Source: Bacteroidota bacterium (GTDB lineage Bacteria; Bacteroidota; Bacteroidia; Chitinophagales; Chitinophagaceae). Taken from it: a stretch of DNA of 6,483 nucleotides. Positions 1-6,483 of the stretch are shown piece after piece; position 1 is the stretch's first letter; each line of letters begins with the position of its first letter. Location: assembly GCA_025361325.1 (NCBI GenBank), contig JANYAL010000079.1, positions 1-6,483 on the forward strand, written 5' to 3'. The notes under the pieces are model-generated. The model was not told where the DNA came from and made no database searches. It saw only the letters and a program-made list of their open reading frames with translations. A program made the position numbers and the translations under genes.

Positions 1-72
1 CTGCCCCAAGAAAATATTTTTCAGGCGGAGTAATGCTGGAAAATGCTGCTATGAGTATTCAACCCATGAGGT
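1..72. other. Unrecognised sequence replacing the expected 3' part of rpoC
   Basis: Beyond the VLVK codons of rpoC (ending near base 73), none of the three minus-strand frames gives the expected continuation (IPR..GK..DITGGLPRVTELFEAR). In the rpoC frame there are seven unrelated codons, then TAG; reading past it gives QHFPALLRLKNIFLGQ, also unrelated. On the plus strand one frame is open from the left edge to TAA at 96-98 ([20 protein letters not shown] and on), which I cannot assign. No terminal inverted repeat, group II intron GTGYG start or other element boundary is recognisable in so short a piece. Confidence 0.5.
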
Positions 73-3000
73 CTTTACCAACACCTCGCCGCTTCTAACA
101 TCATCACCTTCTTCCACCACAATATGCGATCCAACAGGCAGATTATATATTTTCTTTTCCTTTCCTTCTACATGGATCGAAGGAAGTTTGGTCTTGTCTT
201 TAGTTTCGATGACCACTTTTTCCCTATGTCCAGTTTGTTCATCAGCTTCATCCCGATAGGTAACTCCCTCGATAAGACTTTCAAATTTGATGTTTCCGTG
301 AATTTCTGCAACTATTACATTATTGAATGGATCCCAAGTACAAATTATATCACCTTTGGTGACCTTCTGTCCATCTTTGACATTAAGTATGGCACCATAT
401 GGAATATGCATAGTATTCAATAAACGGTCAGACTTCACATCAATATTCCTGATCTCACCGGTTCGGCCAATGACAACATTTATTTTCTTTCCTTCATGAT
501 TTTCAGTATGCACTGTACGTAACCCGTCGAACTGAAGTGTTCCATCAAACTTAGCAGGTAGTGTGGATTCAACTGATGCTGAACCAGCAACGCCACCCAC
601 ATGGAAGGTACGCAAAGTCAGCTGAGTACCTGGTTCACCGATGCTTTGCGCTGCAATGATACCTACCGCATCACCCCTTTGTGCAAGCATACCTGAAGCC
701 AGATTCTTCCCATAACATTTTACACAAACTCCGCGTTTACTTTCACAGGTCAAAACTGAACGTATTTCAACGACTTCAATACCGCTTTCATCGATCTGTT
801 TGGCCATTTCCGCACTTATCTCTTCCCCTGCTGAGATCAATAATTCTTCTGTTAAAGGATGATATACATTATGTAACGAGGTCCTCCCTTCGATCCTGTC
901 GCTTAAAGCCTCAATAATATCCTCATTGTCCTTTAATGCAGAAGTAGCAATACCACGTAATGTACCGCAATCTTCCTCATTAATCACCACGTCCTGGCTA
1001 ACATCTACCAGACGGCGGGTTAGATAACCTGCATCAGCTGTTTTAAGCGCTGTATCAGCCAGACCTTTACGGGCTCCATGGGTGGATATAAAATATTCTA
1101 AAACGCTTAGGCCATCTTTAAAATTGGCTAGTATCGGGTTTTCAATGATCTCACTGCCTGATGAACCTGATTTACGCGGTTTGGCCATAAGACCCCGTAA
1201 TCCTGCAAGCTGCTTTATCTGTTGTTTGCTACCCCGTGCTCCGCTGTCTAGCATCATATATACCGAATTGAAGCCCTGCTTATCTGCAGCAAGTTCACGA
1301 ATCAAAGTTTCAGTAACTTTGGTATCCACACGGCTCCAAATATCAATGATCTGGTTATATCTTTCGTTATTCGTGATTAGACCCATATTATAATTCTCCC
1401 ACACTTCATCAACTTCTACCTGGGCATTATTTATCATGTCCTGCTTGATTTCCGGAATGATCAAATCATTAATATTAAATGATAAACCACCTCGAAATGC
1501 CATACGGTAACCAAGTGTTTTAATATCGTCAAGGAATTTAGCGGTTGTAGGCACACTGGTCCATTTGATGATATCGCCGATGATCTCCCGCAATGCTTTT
1601 TTAGTAAGCAGTGAATTGATGAAACCTACACTCTTAGGCACGTGCTGATTAAAGATTACCCGACCTACAGTAGTAACAATCAACTTATTTATTAAGGTGC
1701 CGTCGGGGTTTCTGAAATCAGCTTTGACTTTTATATTGGCATGAAGATCAATCTTCTTTTCATTATATGCAATAATGACTTCTTCGGCAGAATAGAATGA
1801 CTTGTCTTCACCTTTTACCTTTTCTGTATCAGTTGACCTTTTACCTTTGGTTATATAATAAAGACCCAATACCATGTCCTGTGAAGGAAGGGTGATCGGT
1901 GTCCCGTTCTGCGGATTCAGAATATTGTGTGAGGACAACATCAGCAATTGTGCTTCAAGAATTGCTGCATTACTTAAAGGTACGTGAACCGCCATCTGGT
2001 CACCATCAAAATCAGCGTTGAATGCCGTGGTTACTAATGGATGTAACTGAATGGCTTTACCCTCGATAAGTTTTGGCTGGAAGGCCTGGATTGAAAGCCG
2101 GTGTAGTGTTGGAGCACGATTTAGCATTACGGGATGCCCTTTCAGAATATTTTCCAGTATATCCCAGATTATCGCTTCTTTTTTATCAACAAGTTTACGG
2201 GCACTCTTCACTGTTTTCACTATCCCTCTTTCGATAAGTTTTCGGATGATAAAGGGTTTGAACAACTCTGCGGCCATGTCCTTAGGTAAACCACATTCAT
2301 GCATTTTCAATTCCGGACCAACCACAATAACCGAACGTCCGGAATAGTCAACACGCTTACCCAACAGGTTTTGCCGGAAGCGCCCTTGTTTACCTTTAAG
2401 CACGTCACTCAGTGACTTCAAAGCACGCCCTCCCTCTGCTTTTACTGCATTGGATTTACGACTGTTATCAAATAAAGAATCAATTGCTTCCTGCAGCATC
2501 CTTTTTTCATTGCGCAGGATCACCTCAGGAGCCTTAATCTCCAGCAATCTTTTTAAGCGGTTGTTACGAATGATCACCCGACGATATAAGTCATTCAGAT
2601 CTGAGGAAGCAAAACGACCTCCATCCAAAGGAACCAAAGGGCGCAATTCTGGCGGTATCACCGGAATATATTGCATCACCATCCATTCTGGACGGTTGTT
2701 TATCCGGGTATTGGCATCACGGAAGCTCTCAACCACACTTAAACGCTTTAGGGCATCGGCCTTACGCTGTTGAGATGTTTCATTGGCAGCTGCATTACGA
2801 AGGTCGAAACTCAACTGGTCCAGATTGATGCGCTTCAACAATTCATGAATTGCCTCAGCTCCCATTTTAGCAATAAACTTGTTGGGATCCTCTTCGGGGA
2901 GGTGTTGGTTGTCCTTGGGAAGGGTGTCCAGTATATCCAGATATTCTTCTTCTGTCAACAAGTCACCATAATTCTGACCTTTATCGGCACGTATACCTGA

Positions 3001-3432
3001 TTGTATTACAACAAAACGCTCATAGTATACAATACTTTCCAGTTTTTTTGAACTCATCCCAAGCAAGTAACCAATCTTGTTTGGCAAGGATTTAAAATAC
3101 CAGATATGCACAACGGGAACCACCAGCTTAATATGACCCATTCTTTCTCTCCGAACTTTCTTTTCTGTCACCTCCACACCACATCTGTCACAAACGATTC
3201 CTTTATAGCGGATTCGCTTATATTTTCCACAAGCACACTCATAATCCTTAACAGGCCCAAAGATCCTTTCACAAAATAAACCATCTCGTTCCGGCTTATA
3301 AGTTCGGTAATTGATGGTTTCAGGTTTTAACACCTCACCATAACTTTTTTCCAGGATGCTGTCAGGTGAAGCCAGGCCGATCGTAATTTGTGAAAATGTT
3401 GGTCTAGGACGGTTCTCTTTTTTGAATGCCAT
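49..3432 (-). CDS. rpoC: DNA-directed RNA polymerase subunit beta', prematurely ended (C-terminal part missing)
   Basis: Encodes the beta' subunit, which carries the polymerase active site. The ATG at 3432-3430 begins [16 protein letters not shown], a normal start for Bacteroidota RpoC. Zinc site 1 is Cys66/68/81/84. Switch 2 is [20 protein letters not shown] (347-366). The catalytic NADFDGD is 472-478, with Asp474/476/478 binding Mg. The bridge helix is about 780-817 ([22 protein letters not shown]). Zinc site 2 is Cys822/896/903/906. The first trigger helix is near 930-946, with Arg941 and His944. From about 950 runs an SI3-type insertion of sandwich-barrel hybrid character. Family resemblance holds to VLVK (1117-1120, ending near base 73); then come seven unrelated residues (TSWVEYS) and TAG at 51-49. 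The product is 1127 residues against about 1400-1440 for the family (recalled). The second trigger helix (DITGGLPRV..ELFEAR), C-terminal clamp and omega-contact region are absent. Identity is certain; the end is probably not the natural one. Confidence 0.95.
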   Translation of the reverse strand: MAFKKENRPRPTFSQITIGLASPDSILEKSYGEVLKPETINYRTYKPERDGLFCERIFGPVKDYECACGKYKRIRYKGIVCDRCGVEVTEKKVRRERMGHIKLVVPVVHIWYFKSLPNKIGYLLGMSSKKLESIVYYERFVVIQSGIRADKGQNYGDLLTEEEYLDILDTLPKDNQHLPEEDPNKFIAKMGAEAIHELLKRINLDQLSFDLRNAAANETSQQRKADALKRLSVVESFRDANTRINNRPEWMVMQYIPVIPPELRPLVPLDGGRFASSDLNDLYRRVIIRNNRLKRLLEIKAPEVILRNEKRMLQEAIDSLFDNSRKSNAVKAEGGRALKSLSDVLKGKQGRFRQNLLGKRVDYSGRSVIVVGPELKMHECGLPKDMAAELFKPFIIRKLIERGIVKTVKSARKLVDKKEAIIWDILENILKGHPVMLNRAPTLHRLSIQAFQPKLIEGKAIQLHPLVTTAFNADFDGDQMAVHVPLSNAAILEAQLLMLSSHNILNPQNGTPITLPSQDMVLGLYYITKGKRSTDTEKVKGEDKSFYSAEEVIIAYNEKKIDLHANIKVKADFRNPDGTLINKLIVTTVGRVIFNQHVPKSVGFINSLLTKKALREIIGDIIKWTSVPTTAKFLDDIKTLGYRMAFRGGLSFNINDLIIPEIKQDMINNAQVEVDEVWENYNMGLITNNERYNQIIDIWSRVDTKVTETLIRELAADKQGFNSVYMMLDSGARGSKQQIKQLAGLRGLMAKPRKSGSSGSEIIENPILANFKDGLSVLEYFISTHGARKGLADTALKTADAGYLTRRLVDVSQDVVINEEDCGTLRGIATSALKDNEDIIEALSDRIEGRTSLHNVYHPLTEELLISAGEEISAEMAKQIDESGIEVVEIRSVLTCESKRGVCVKCYGKNLASGMLAQRGDAVGIIAAQSIGEPGTQLTLRTFHVGGVAGSASVESTLPAKFDGTLQFDGLRTVHTENHEGKKINVVIGRTGEIRNIDVKSDRLLNTMHIPYGAILNVKDGQKVTKGDIICTWDPFNNVIVAEIHGNIKFESLIEGVTYRDEADEQTGHREKVVIETKDKTKLPSIHVEGKEKKIYNLPVGSHIVVEEGDDVRSGEVLVKTSWVEYS
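1999..2019 (-). other. rpoC: RNA polymerase catalytic metal-binding motif NADFDGD
   Basis: Codons 472-478 of rpoC spell the invariant NADFDGD loop. Its three aspartates (474, 476, 478) hold the catalytic Mg ion of all multisubunit RNA polymerases. It is intact, so the defect in this rpoC copy lies only at the 3' end. Confidence 0.95.
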
Positions 3433-3450
3433 ATTTTATTAGCTTTTAGC
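3433..3450 (-). promoter_or_regulatory. rpoC translation initiation region without Shine-Dalgarno
   Basis: On the minus strand the bases just before the rpoC ATG read GCTAAAAGCTAATAAAAT, with no GGAGG-like element at the usual distance. An A-rich stretch immediately before the start codon is typical of Bacteroidota, whose ribosomes largely do not use Shine-Dalgarno pairing (established for the phylum). It supports the ATG at 3432 as the start, together with the conserved N-terminal protein sequence that begins there. Confidence 0.55.
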
Positions 3451-3476
3451 TTATTTATAGCCTTGGAATCTAAGCT
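3448..3476 (-). repeat. Short inverted repeat in the rpoC leader (6-base arms)
   Basis: AGCTTA at 3448-3453 and TAAGCT at 3471-3476 are perfect reverse complements around a 17-base loop, ending 15 bases before the rpoC ATG. It could form a small mRNA hairpin upstream of the start, but the arms are short and the next base pair out is mismatched. It is recorded as a sequence fact only. Confidence 0.25.
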
Positions 3477-3502
3477 TTTCACTTAAAGCACAGGCGATTT
3501 TT

Positions 3503-3541
3503 TTAAATACATATTACCCATGTTACTACGCCAATATTTAA
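3503..3541 (-). repeat. Short inverted repeat in the rpoB-rpoC spacer (7-base arms)
   Basis: TTAAATA at 3503-3509 and TATTTAA at 3535-3541 are perfect reverse complements around a 25-base loop. All paired bases are A or T, so a hairpin would be weak. No T-tract follows on the minus strand. Arms this short are expected by chance in A/T-rich DNA, so no function is assigned. Confidence 0.25.
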
Positions 3542-3564
3542 CAGTAGTTAATGACTAAATTCTT

Positions 3565-6483
3565 TTAATCAAATTTCAGGTCAAGACCTAATCCCCTTAA
3601 CTCATGTACGAGAACATTGAATGATTCAGGTATTCCCGCCCTTGGGATATTGTCGCCTTTTACAATGGCTTCATAGGTTTTGGCCCTTCCTATTATATCA
3701 TCTGATTTAAGCGTAAGCAATTCCTGCAATATATTTGAAGCACCATAAGCTTCGAGAGCCCAAACTTCCATTTCACCAAACCGCTGCCCGCCAAACTGGG
3801 CTTTACCTCCCAGTGGCTGTTGAGTGATCAGGCTATATGGTCCAATTGAACGTGCATGCATCTTGTCATCAACCATATGATGCAATTTGATGATATAAAT
3901 TATCCCAACAGTTGCCTTCTGATCAAAACGTTCTCCGGTTTCACCGTCATACAAATAAGTATGACCAAAGGTGGGAAGGCCTGCTTTTTTAATATTTTCG
4001 GCTATTTCAGCAACAGATGCCCCATCAAAAATGGGAGTTGCAAATCGAACACCTAATTTTTCACCTGCCCACCCAAGAACAGTTTCATAGATCTGGCCTA
4101 AATTCATACGACTTGGTACCCCAAGAGGATTCAAAACGATATCAACAGGAGTTCCATCTTCCAGAAATGGCATATCCTCCTGACGTACGATTTTGGCAAC
4201 GATACCTTTGTTACCGTGACGGCCCGCCATCTTATCCCCCACTTTAAGTTTTCGTTTGACCGCCATATAAACTTTGGCCAGTTTCAATACGCCTGCAGGT
4301 AATTCATCGCCGATAGATATGTTGAACTTTTCTCTTTTATATCTTCCCAGTTCTTCGTTGAACTTAATATTGTAATTATGAAGCAGAATATTAATAAGTT
4401 CATCTGTTTTTGATTCTCCGGTCCATCCCAATGGGTTTACATTCTGGTAATCAATATTGGCCAAGTTCTTGGAATTGAATTTTGCTCCTTTGCCAATGAG
4501 AATCTCGCCAAAATTATTGCTTACCCCCGCGCTGGTTCTGTCTCGCAACAAGGTTTGCAGTTTGCTAACCAGTAACTCCAGAAGGTCAGATTCATTTTTT
4601 TCATGAGTCTTTTCTATTTTTTCCAACTGTGCTTTTTCCCGAACTTTAGCATTTTTGTCCTTCTTTGCGCGCTGAAAAAGCTTTTTATCTATAATGACAC
4701 CTTCTGTACCACTAGGTGCTTTCAATGAAGCGTCTTTTGCATCCCCTGCTTTATCGCCGAATATGGCCCTTAATAATTTCTCTTCGGGTGTTGGGTCACT
4801 TTCTCCTTTAGGGGTAATCTTACCAATGATGATATCACCTTCCTTGATGTGTGCACCAATTCGGATAATCCCGTTTTGATCGAGATCTTTGGTCGCTTCT
4901 TCACTCACATTTGGTATATCCGGGGTAAGTTCTTCCTCACCCAATTTAGTATCACGTACCTCGATCTCAAACTCACTGATATGGATAGAAGTGAAAAGAT
5001 CCTCCTTTACCACTTTTTCACTGATCACGATAGCATCTTCAAAGTTGTAACCTTTCCATGGCATAAAGGCAACTTTCATATTTCTTCCGAGAGCAAGTTC
5101 TCCATTTTTGGTAGCATATCCTTCAGTAAGGAAATCTCCTTCATTGACTTTCTGACCTTTAACAACTGCAGGGCGCAGGTTAATACAGGTTTCCTGGTTA
5201 GTACGCACGAACTTAGTCAACTTATAAATCACAAGGTCTTCATCAAAACTTACCAGCTGTTGCACCTCATTTCTCTTATAGCGAACATGAATCTCGTTGG
5301 CATCCACAAATTCAACCATCCCGTCTCCGTCTGCATGAATCTGAATCCTGGCATCTCTGGCAGCCTTCGCCTCAAGTCCGGTACCCACAATAGGGACTTC
5401 TGGCTTAATCAATGGCACTGCCTGACGCTGCATATTCGATCCCATCAGCGCCCTATTGGCGTCATCATGTTCGAGAAAAGGAATCAGTGAAGCACTTAGC
5501 CCAACGATCTGGTTTGGCGCCACGTCCATAAATTCCACTTCATTTTTGTCCAAAATCGGAAAATCACCTGTCTGACGGCTTTTGATTTTGTCCTCAACGA
5601 AATTTCCTTTTGCATCTATATCAATATTCGCCTGTGCGATCTTGGCAGTATCTTCTTCTTCAGCACTTAGGAAAGTGATCTTTTTCATATCAGCCTTTCC
5701 ATCTGTTACTTTATGATAAGGCGTTTCAATGAAACCCATATCATTGATCTTTGCGTGTACGCATAAGGTTGAGATCAGGCCGATGTTTGGCCCTTCCGGA
5801 GTTTCAATGGTACACAAACGACCATAATGAGAATAGTGAACGTCACGTACCTCGAAACCTGCTCTTTCCCTGCTTAAACCACCGGGCCCCAGTGCGGAGA
5901 TACGACGCTTGTGCGTGATCTCACTCAACGGGTTCGTTTGATCCAGGAATTGGGAAAGCTGCGATGTTCCAAAGAAGGAATTTATAACAGATGATAGTGT
6001 TCTTGCATTGATCAGGTCAACAGGAGTGAACACCTCATTATCACGCACATTCATTCTTTCGCGGATGGTACGGGCCATACGGGCCAGGCCAACACCGAAC
6101 TGTGCATACAATTGCTCACCCACGGTACGAACACGACGGTTGCTTAAATGATCGATATCATCTACTTCACTCTTGCCATTGGTTAACAATACCAATGTTT
6201 TGATGATGGCAATGATATCGTCTTTAGTAAGTACTTTCTTTTGAATGGGGAAATTCAATCCCAGCCTGCGGTTGATCTTATAACGACCAACTTCTCCCAG
6301 GTCATATCTCTTATCACTGAAGAATAATTTATCGATGATGCCCCTTGCTGTTTCATCATCCGGTGCATCGGCTCCGCGCAATTGCTTATAGATGTGTTGG
6401 ACAGCTTCCAGTTCGCTGTTGGATGTATTCTTATTCAGGGTGTTGTAGATGATAGCATAATCACCGCTCACTTCTTCTTTCTG
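3565..6483 (-). CDS. rpoB: DNA-directed RNA polymerase subunit beta, 5'-truncated by the window edge
   Basis: Encodes the beta subunit of cytoplasmic RNA polymerase, which with beta' forms the catalytic cleft. The frame is open to the right edge (972 codons). The first possible start, GTG at 6471-6469, lies inside the conserved lobe and is preceded by in-frame Q-K-E-E codons, so it is an internal valine; about 300 N-terminal residues are missing. Numbering from that valine: lobe/protrusion 1-160; rifampicin region 166-199 ([10 protein letters not shown] to LGPGGL), then [22 protein letters not shown] near 475-485; a lysine-rich, partly coiled-coil-like insertion about 600-735, placed like E. 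coli SI2 but different in sequence; [12 protein letters not shown] 745-756 with active-site lysines 747 and 755; [10 protein letters not shown] near 781-790; His865 in [13 protein letters not shown]-terminal [23 protein letters not shown] and [16 protein letters not shown]. The C-terminus is complete, ending in TAA at 3567-3565. rpoC follows after 132 bases. No frameshift or internal stop is seen. Family assignment is certain. Confidence 0.98.
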   Translation of the reverse strand, partial: QKEEVSGDYAIIYNTLNKNTSNSELEAVQHIYKQLRGADAPDDETARGIIDKLFFSDKRYDLGEVGRYKINRRLGLNFPIQKKVLTKDDIIAIIKTLVLLTNGKSEVDDIDHLSNRRVRTVGEQLYAQFGVGLARMARTIRERMNVRDNEVFTPVDLINARTLSSVINSFFGTSQLSQFLDQTNPLSEITHKRRISALGPGGLSRERAGFEVRDVHYSHYGRLCTIETPEGPNIGLISTLCVHAKINDMGFIETPYHKVTDGKADMKKITFLSAEEEDTAKIAQANIDIDAKGNFVEDKIKSRQTGDFPILDKNEVEFMDVAPNQIVGLSASLIPFLEHDDANRALMGSNMQRQAVPLIKPEVPIVGTGLEAKAARDARIQIHADGDGMVEFVDANEIHVRYKRNEVQQLVSFDEDLVIYKLTKFVRTNQETCINLRPAVVKGQKVNEGDFLTEGYATKNGELALGRNMKVAFMPWKGYNFEDAIVISEKVVKEDLFTSIHISEFEIEVRDTKLGEEELTPDIPNVSEEATKDLDQNGIIRIGAHIKEGDIIIGKITPKGESDPTPEEKLLRAIFGDKAGDAKDASLKAPSGTEGVIIDKKLFQRAKKDKNAKVREKAQLEKIEKTHEKNESDLLELLVSKLQTLLRDRTSAGVSNNFGEILIGKGAKFNSKNLANIDYQNVNPLGWTGESKTDELINILLHNYNIKFNEELGRYKREKFNISIGDELPAGVLKLAKVYMAVKRKLKVGDKMAGRHGNKGIVAKIVRQEDMPFLEDGTPVDIVLNPLGVPSRMNLGQIYETVLGWAGEKLGVRFATPIFDGASVAEIAENIKKAGLPTFGHTYLYDGETGERFDQKATVGIIYIIKLHHMVDDKMHARSIGPYSLITQQPLGGKAQFGGQRFGEMEVWALEAYGASNILQELLTLKSDDIIGRAKTYEAIVKGDNIPRAGIPESFNVLVHELRGLGLDLKFD
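5875..5976 (-). other. rpoB: Rifampicin-resistance-determining region of rpoB, susceptible-type residues
   Basis: This stretch encodes [10 protein letters not shown] through ALGPGGL. Aligned by eye to E. coli RpoB, the residues most often changed in resistant mutants are all the sensitive type: Gln513, Asp516, His526, Arg529, Ser531 and Leu533 equivalents, and Ile572 further on. The differences from E. coli (Thr508, Leu515, Thr518 equivalents) look like ordinary lineage variation. No target-based rifampicin resistance is predicted. Confidence 0.85.

Larger units (their letters stand above)
3433..3564 (-). other. rpoB-rpoC intergenic spacer
   Basis: This is a strongly A/T-rich gap of 132 bases between the rpoB stop and the rpoC ATG. 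It holds no plausible gene. I found no convincing Bacteroidota promoter (TTTG / TAnnTTTG pair) on the minus strand. I also found no GC-rich hairpin followed by a T-tract that would end transcription. Read-through from rpoB into rpoC is therefore the natural inference. Two short perfect inverted repeats lie inside and are listed separately. Confidence 0.7.

Noticed and set aside
49..51. Stop-codon readthrough or recoding at the rpoC TAG
   Set aside because: Reading past the TAG gives QHFPALLRLKNIFLGQ, which does not resemble RpoC. Homology is already lost seven codons earlier, so recoding would not restore the protein.
1..75. Intein or group II intron at the rpoC breakpoint
   Set aside because: An intein would keep the frame open, but a TAG follows within eight codons. 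No GTGYG-type group II 5' end is visible at the junction. A group I intron or another insertion cannot be excluded but has no positive support.
124..423. 99-codon plus-strand frame near the disrupted rpoC end
   Set aside because: It is antisense to the SI3-type region of rpoC, which is still conserved there. The protein (many Phe, Ile and Ser) is the typical reverse reading of lysine- and glutamate-rich codons.
3503..3541. Intrinsic terminator between rpoB and rpoC
   Set aside because: The stem is only A-T pairs with a 25-base loop and no T-tract after it on the minus strand.
4849..5490. 213-codon open frame on the plus strand
   Set aside because: It lies wholly antisense to a highly conserved part of rpoB, and its translation shows no recognisable family features. 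It is a shadow of rpoB codon use.
6469..6471. GTG as the rpoB start codon
   Set aside because: The frame continues upstream to the window edge without a stop, and the protein at this point is in the middle of the conserved RpoB lobe. The GTG is an internal valine.

Overview
The window holds two neighbouring, essential housekeeping genes on the minus strand, in the order rpoB then rpoC. They encode the beta and beta' subunits of bacterial RNA polymerase. The proteins look like Bacteroidota, perhaps the Chitinophagia/Sphingobacteriia side. The signs are the RpoB wording around the rifampicin region ([25 protein letters not shown]), the lineage-type insertion in RpoB before [12 protein letters not shown], a RpoC start of the [16 protein letters not shown] type, and an A/T-rich rpoC leader without a Shine-Dalgarno sequence. 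The placement below phylum is from memory of the families, not a search.

Layout, read on the minus strand from the right edge. Bases 6483-3565 are rpoB, already open at the edge and missing roughly its first 300 codons. Bases 3564-3433 are a 132-base A/T-rich spacer with no gene. Bases 3432-49 are rpoC, which starts normally and is well conserved for about 1120 codons. It then loses all resemblance to the family near base 72 and stops at a TAG at 51-49. Bases 1-72 are therefore not recognisable RpoC.

The two products form the catalytic cleft of the polymerase together. RpoB supplies the rifampicin pocket and the lysines and histidine lining the active site. RpoC supplies the catalytic Mg-binding loop, bridge helix, trigger loop and both zinc sites. 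The spacing and shared strand fit the usual co-transcribed rpoBC pair; the ribosomal protein genes that normally precede it would lie beyond the right edge.

The one real anomaly is the end of rpoC. The visible reading frame ends inside the SI3-type insertion of the trigger loop, before the second trigger helix and the C-terminal clamp and omega-contact region, about 300 residues short of family length. Such a protein should not work as RpoC. An assembly or chimera artefact at a contig edge is the simplest reading; a real insertion, intron or gene break is possible but cannot be shown from 72 bases. I see no CRISPR array, tRNA, rRNA, recognisable transposon or other accessory system here.
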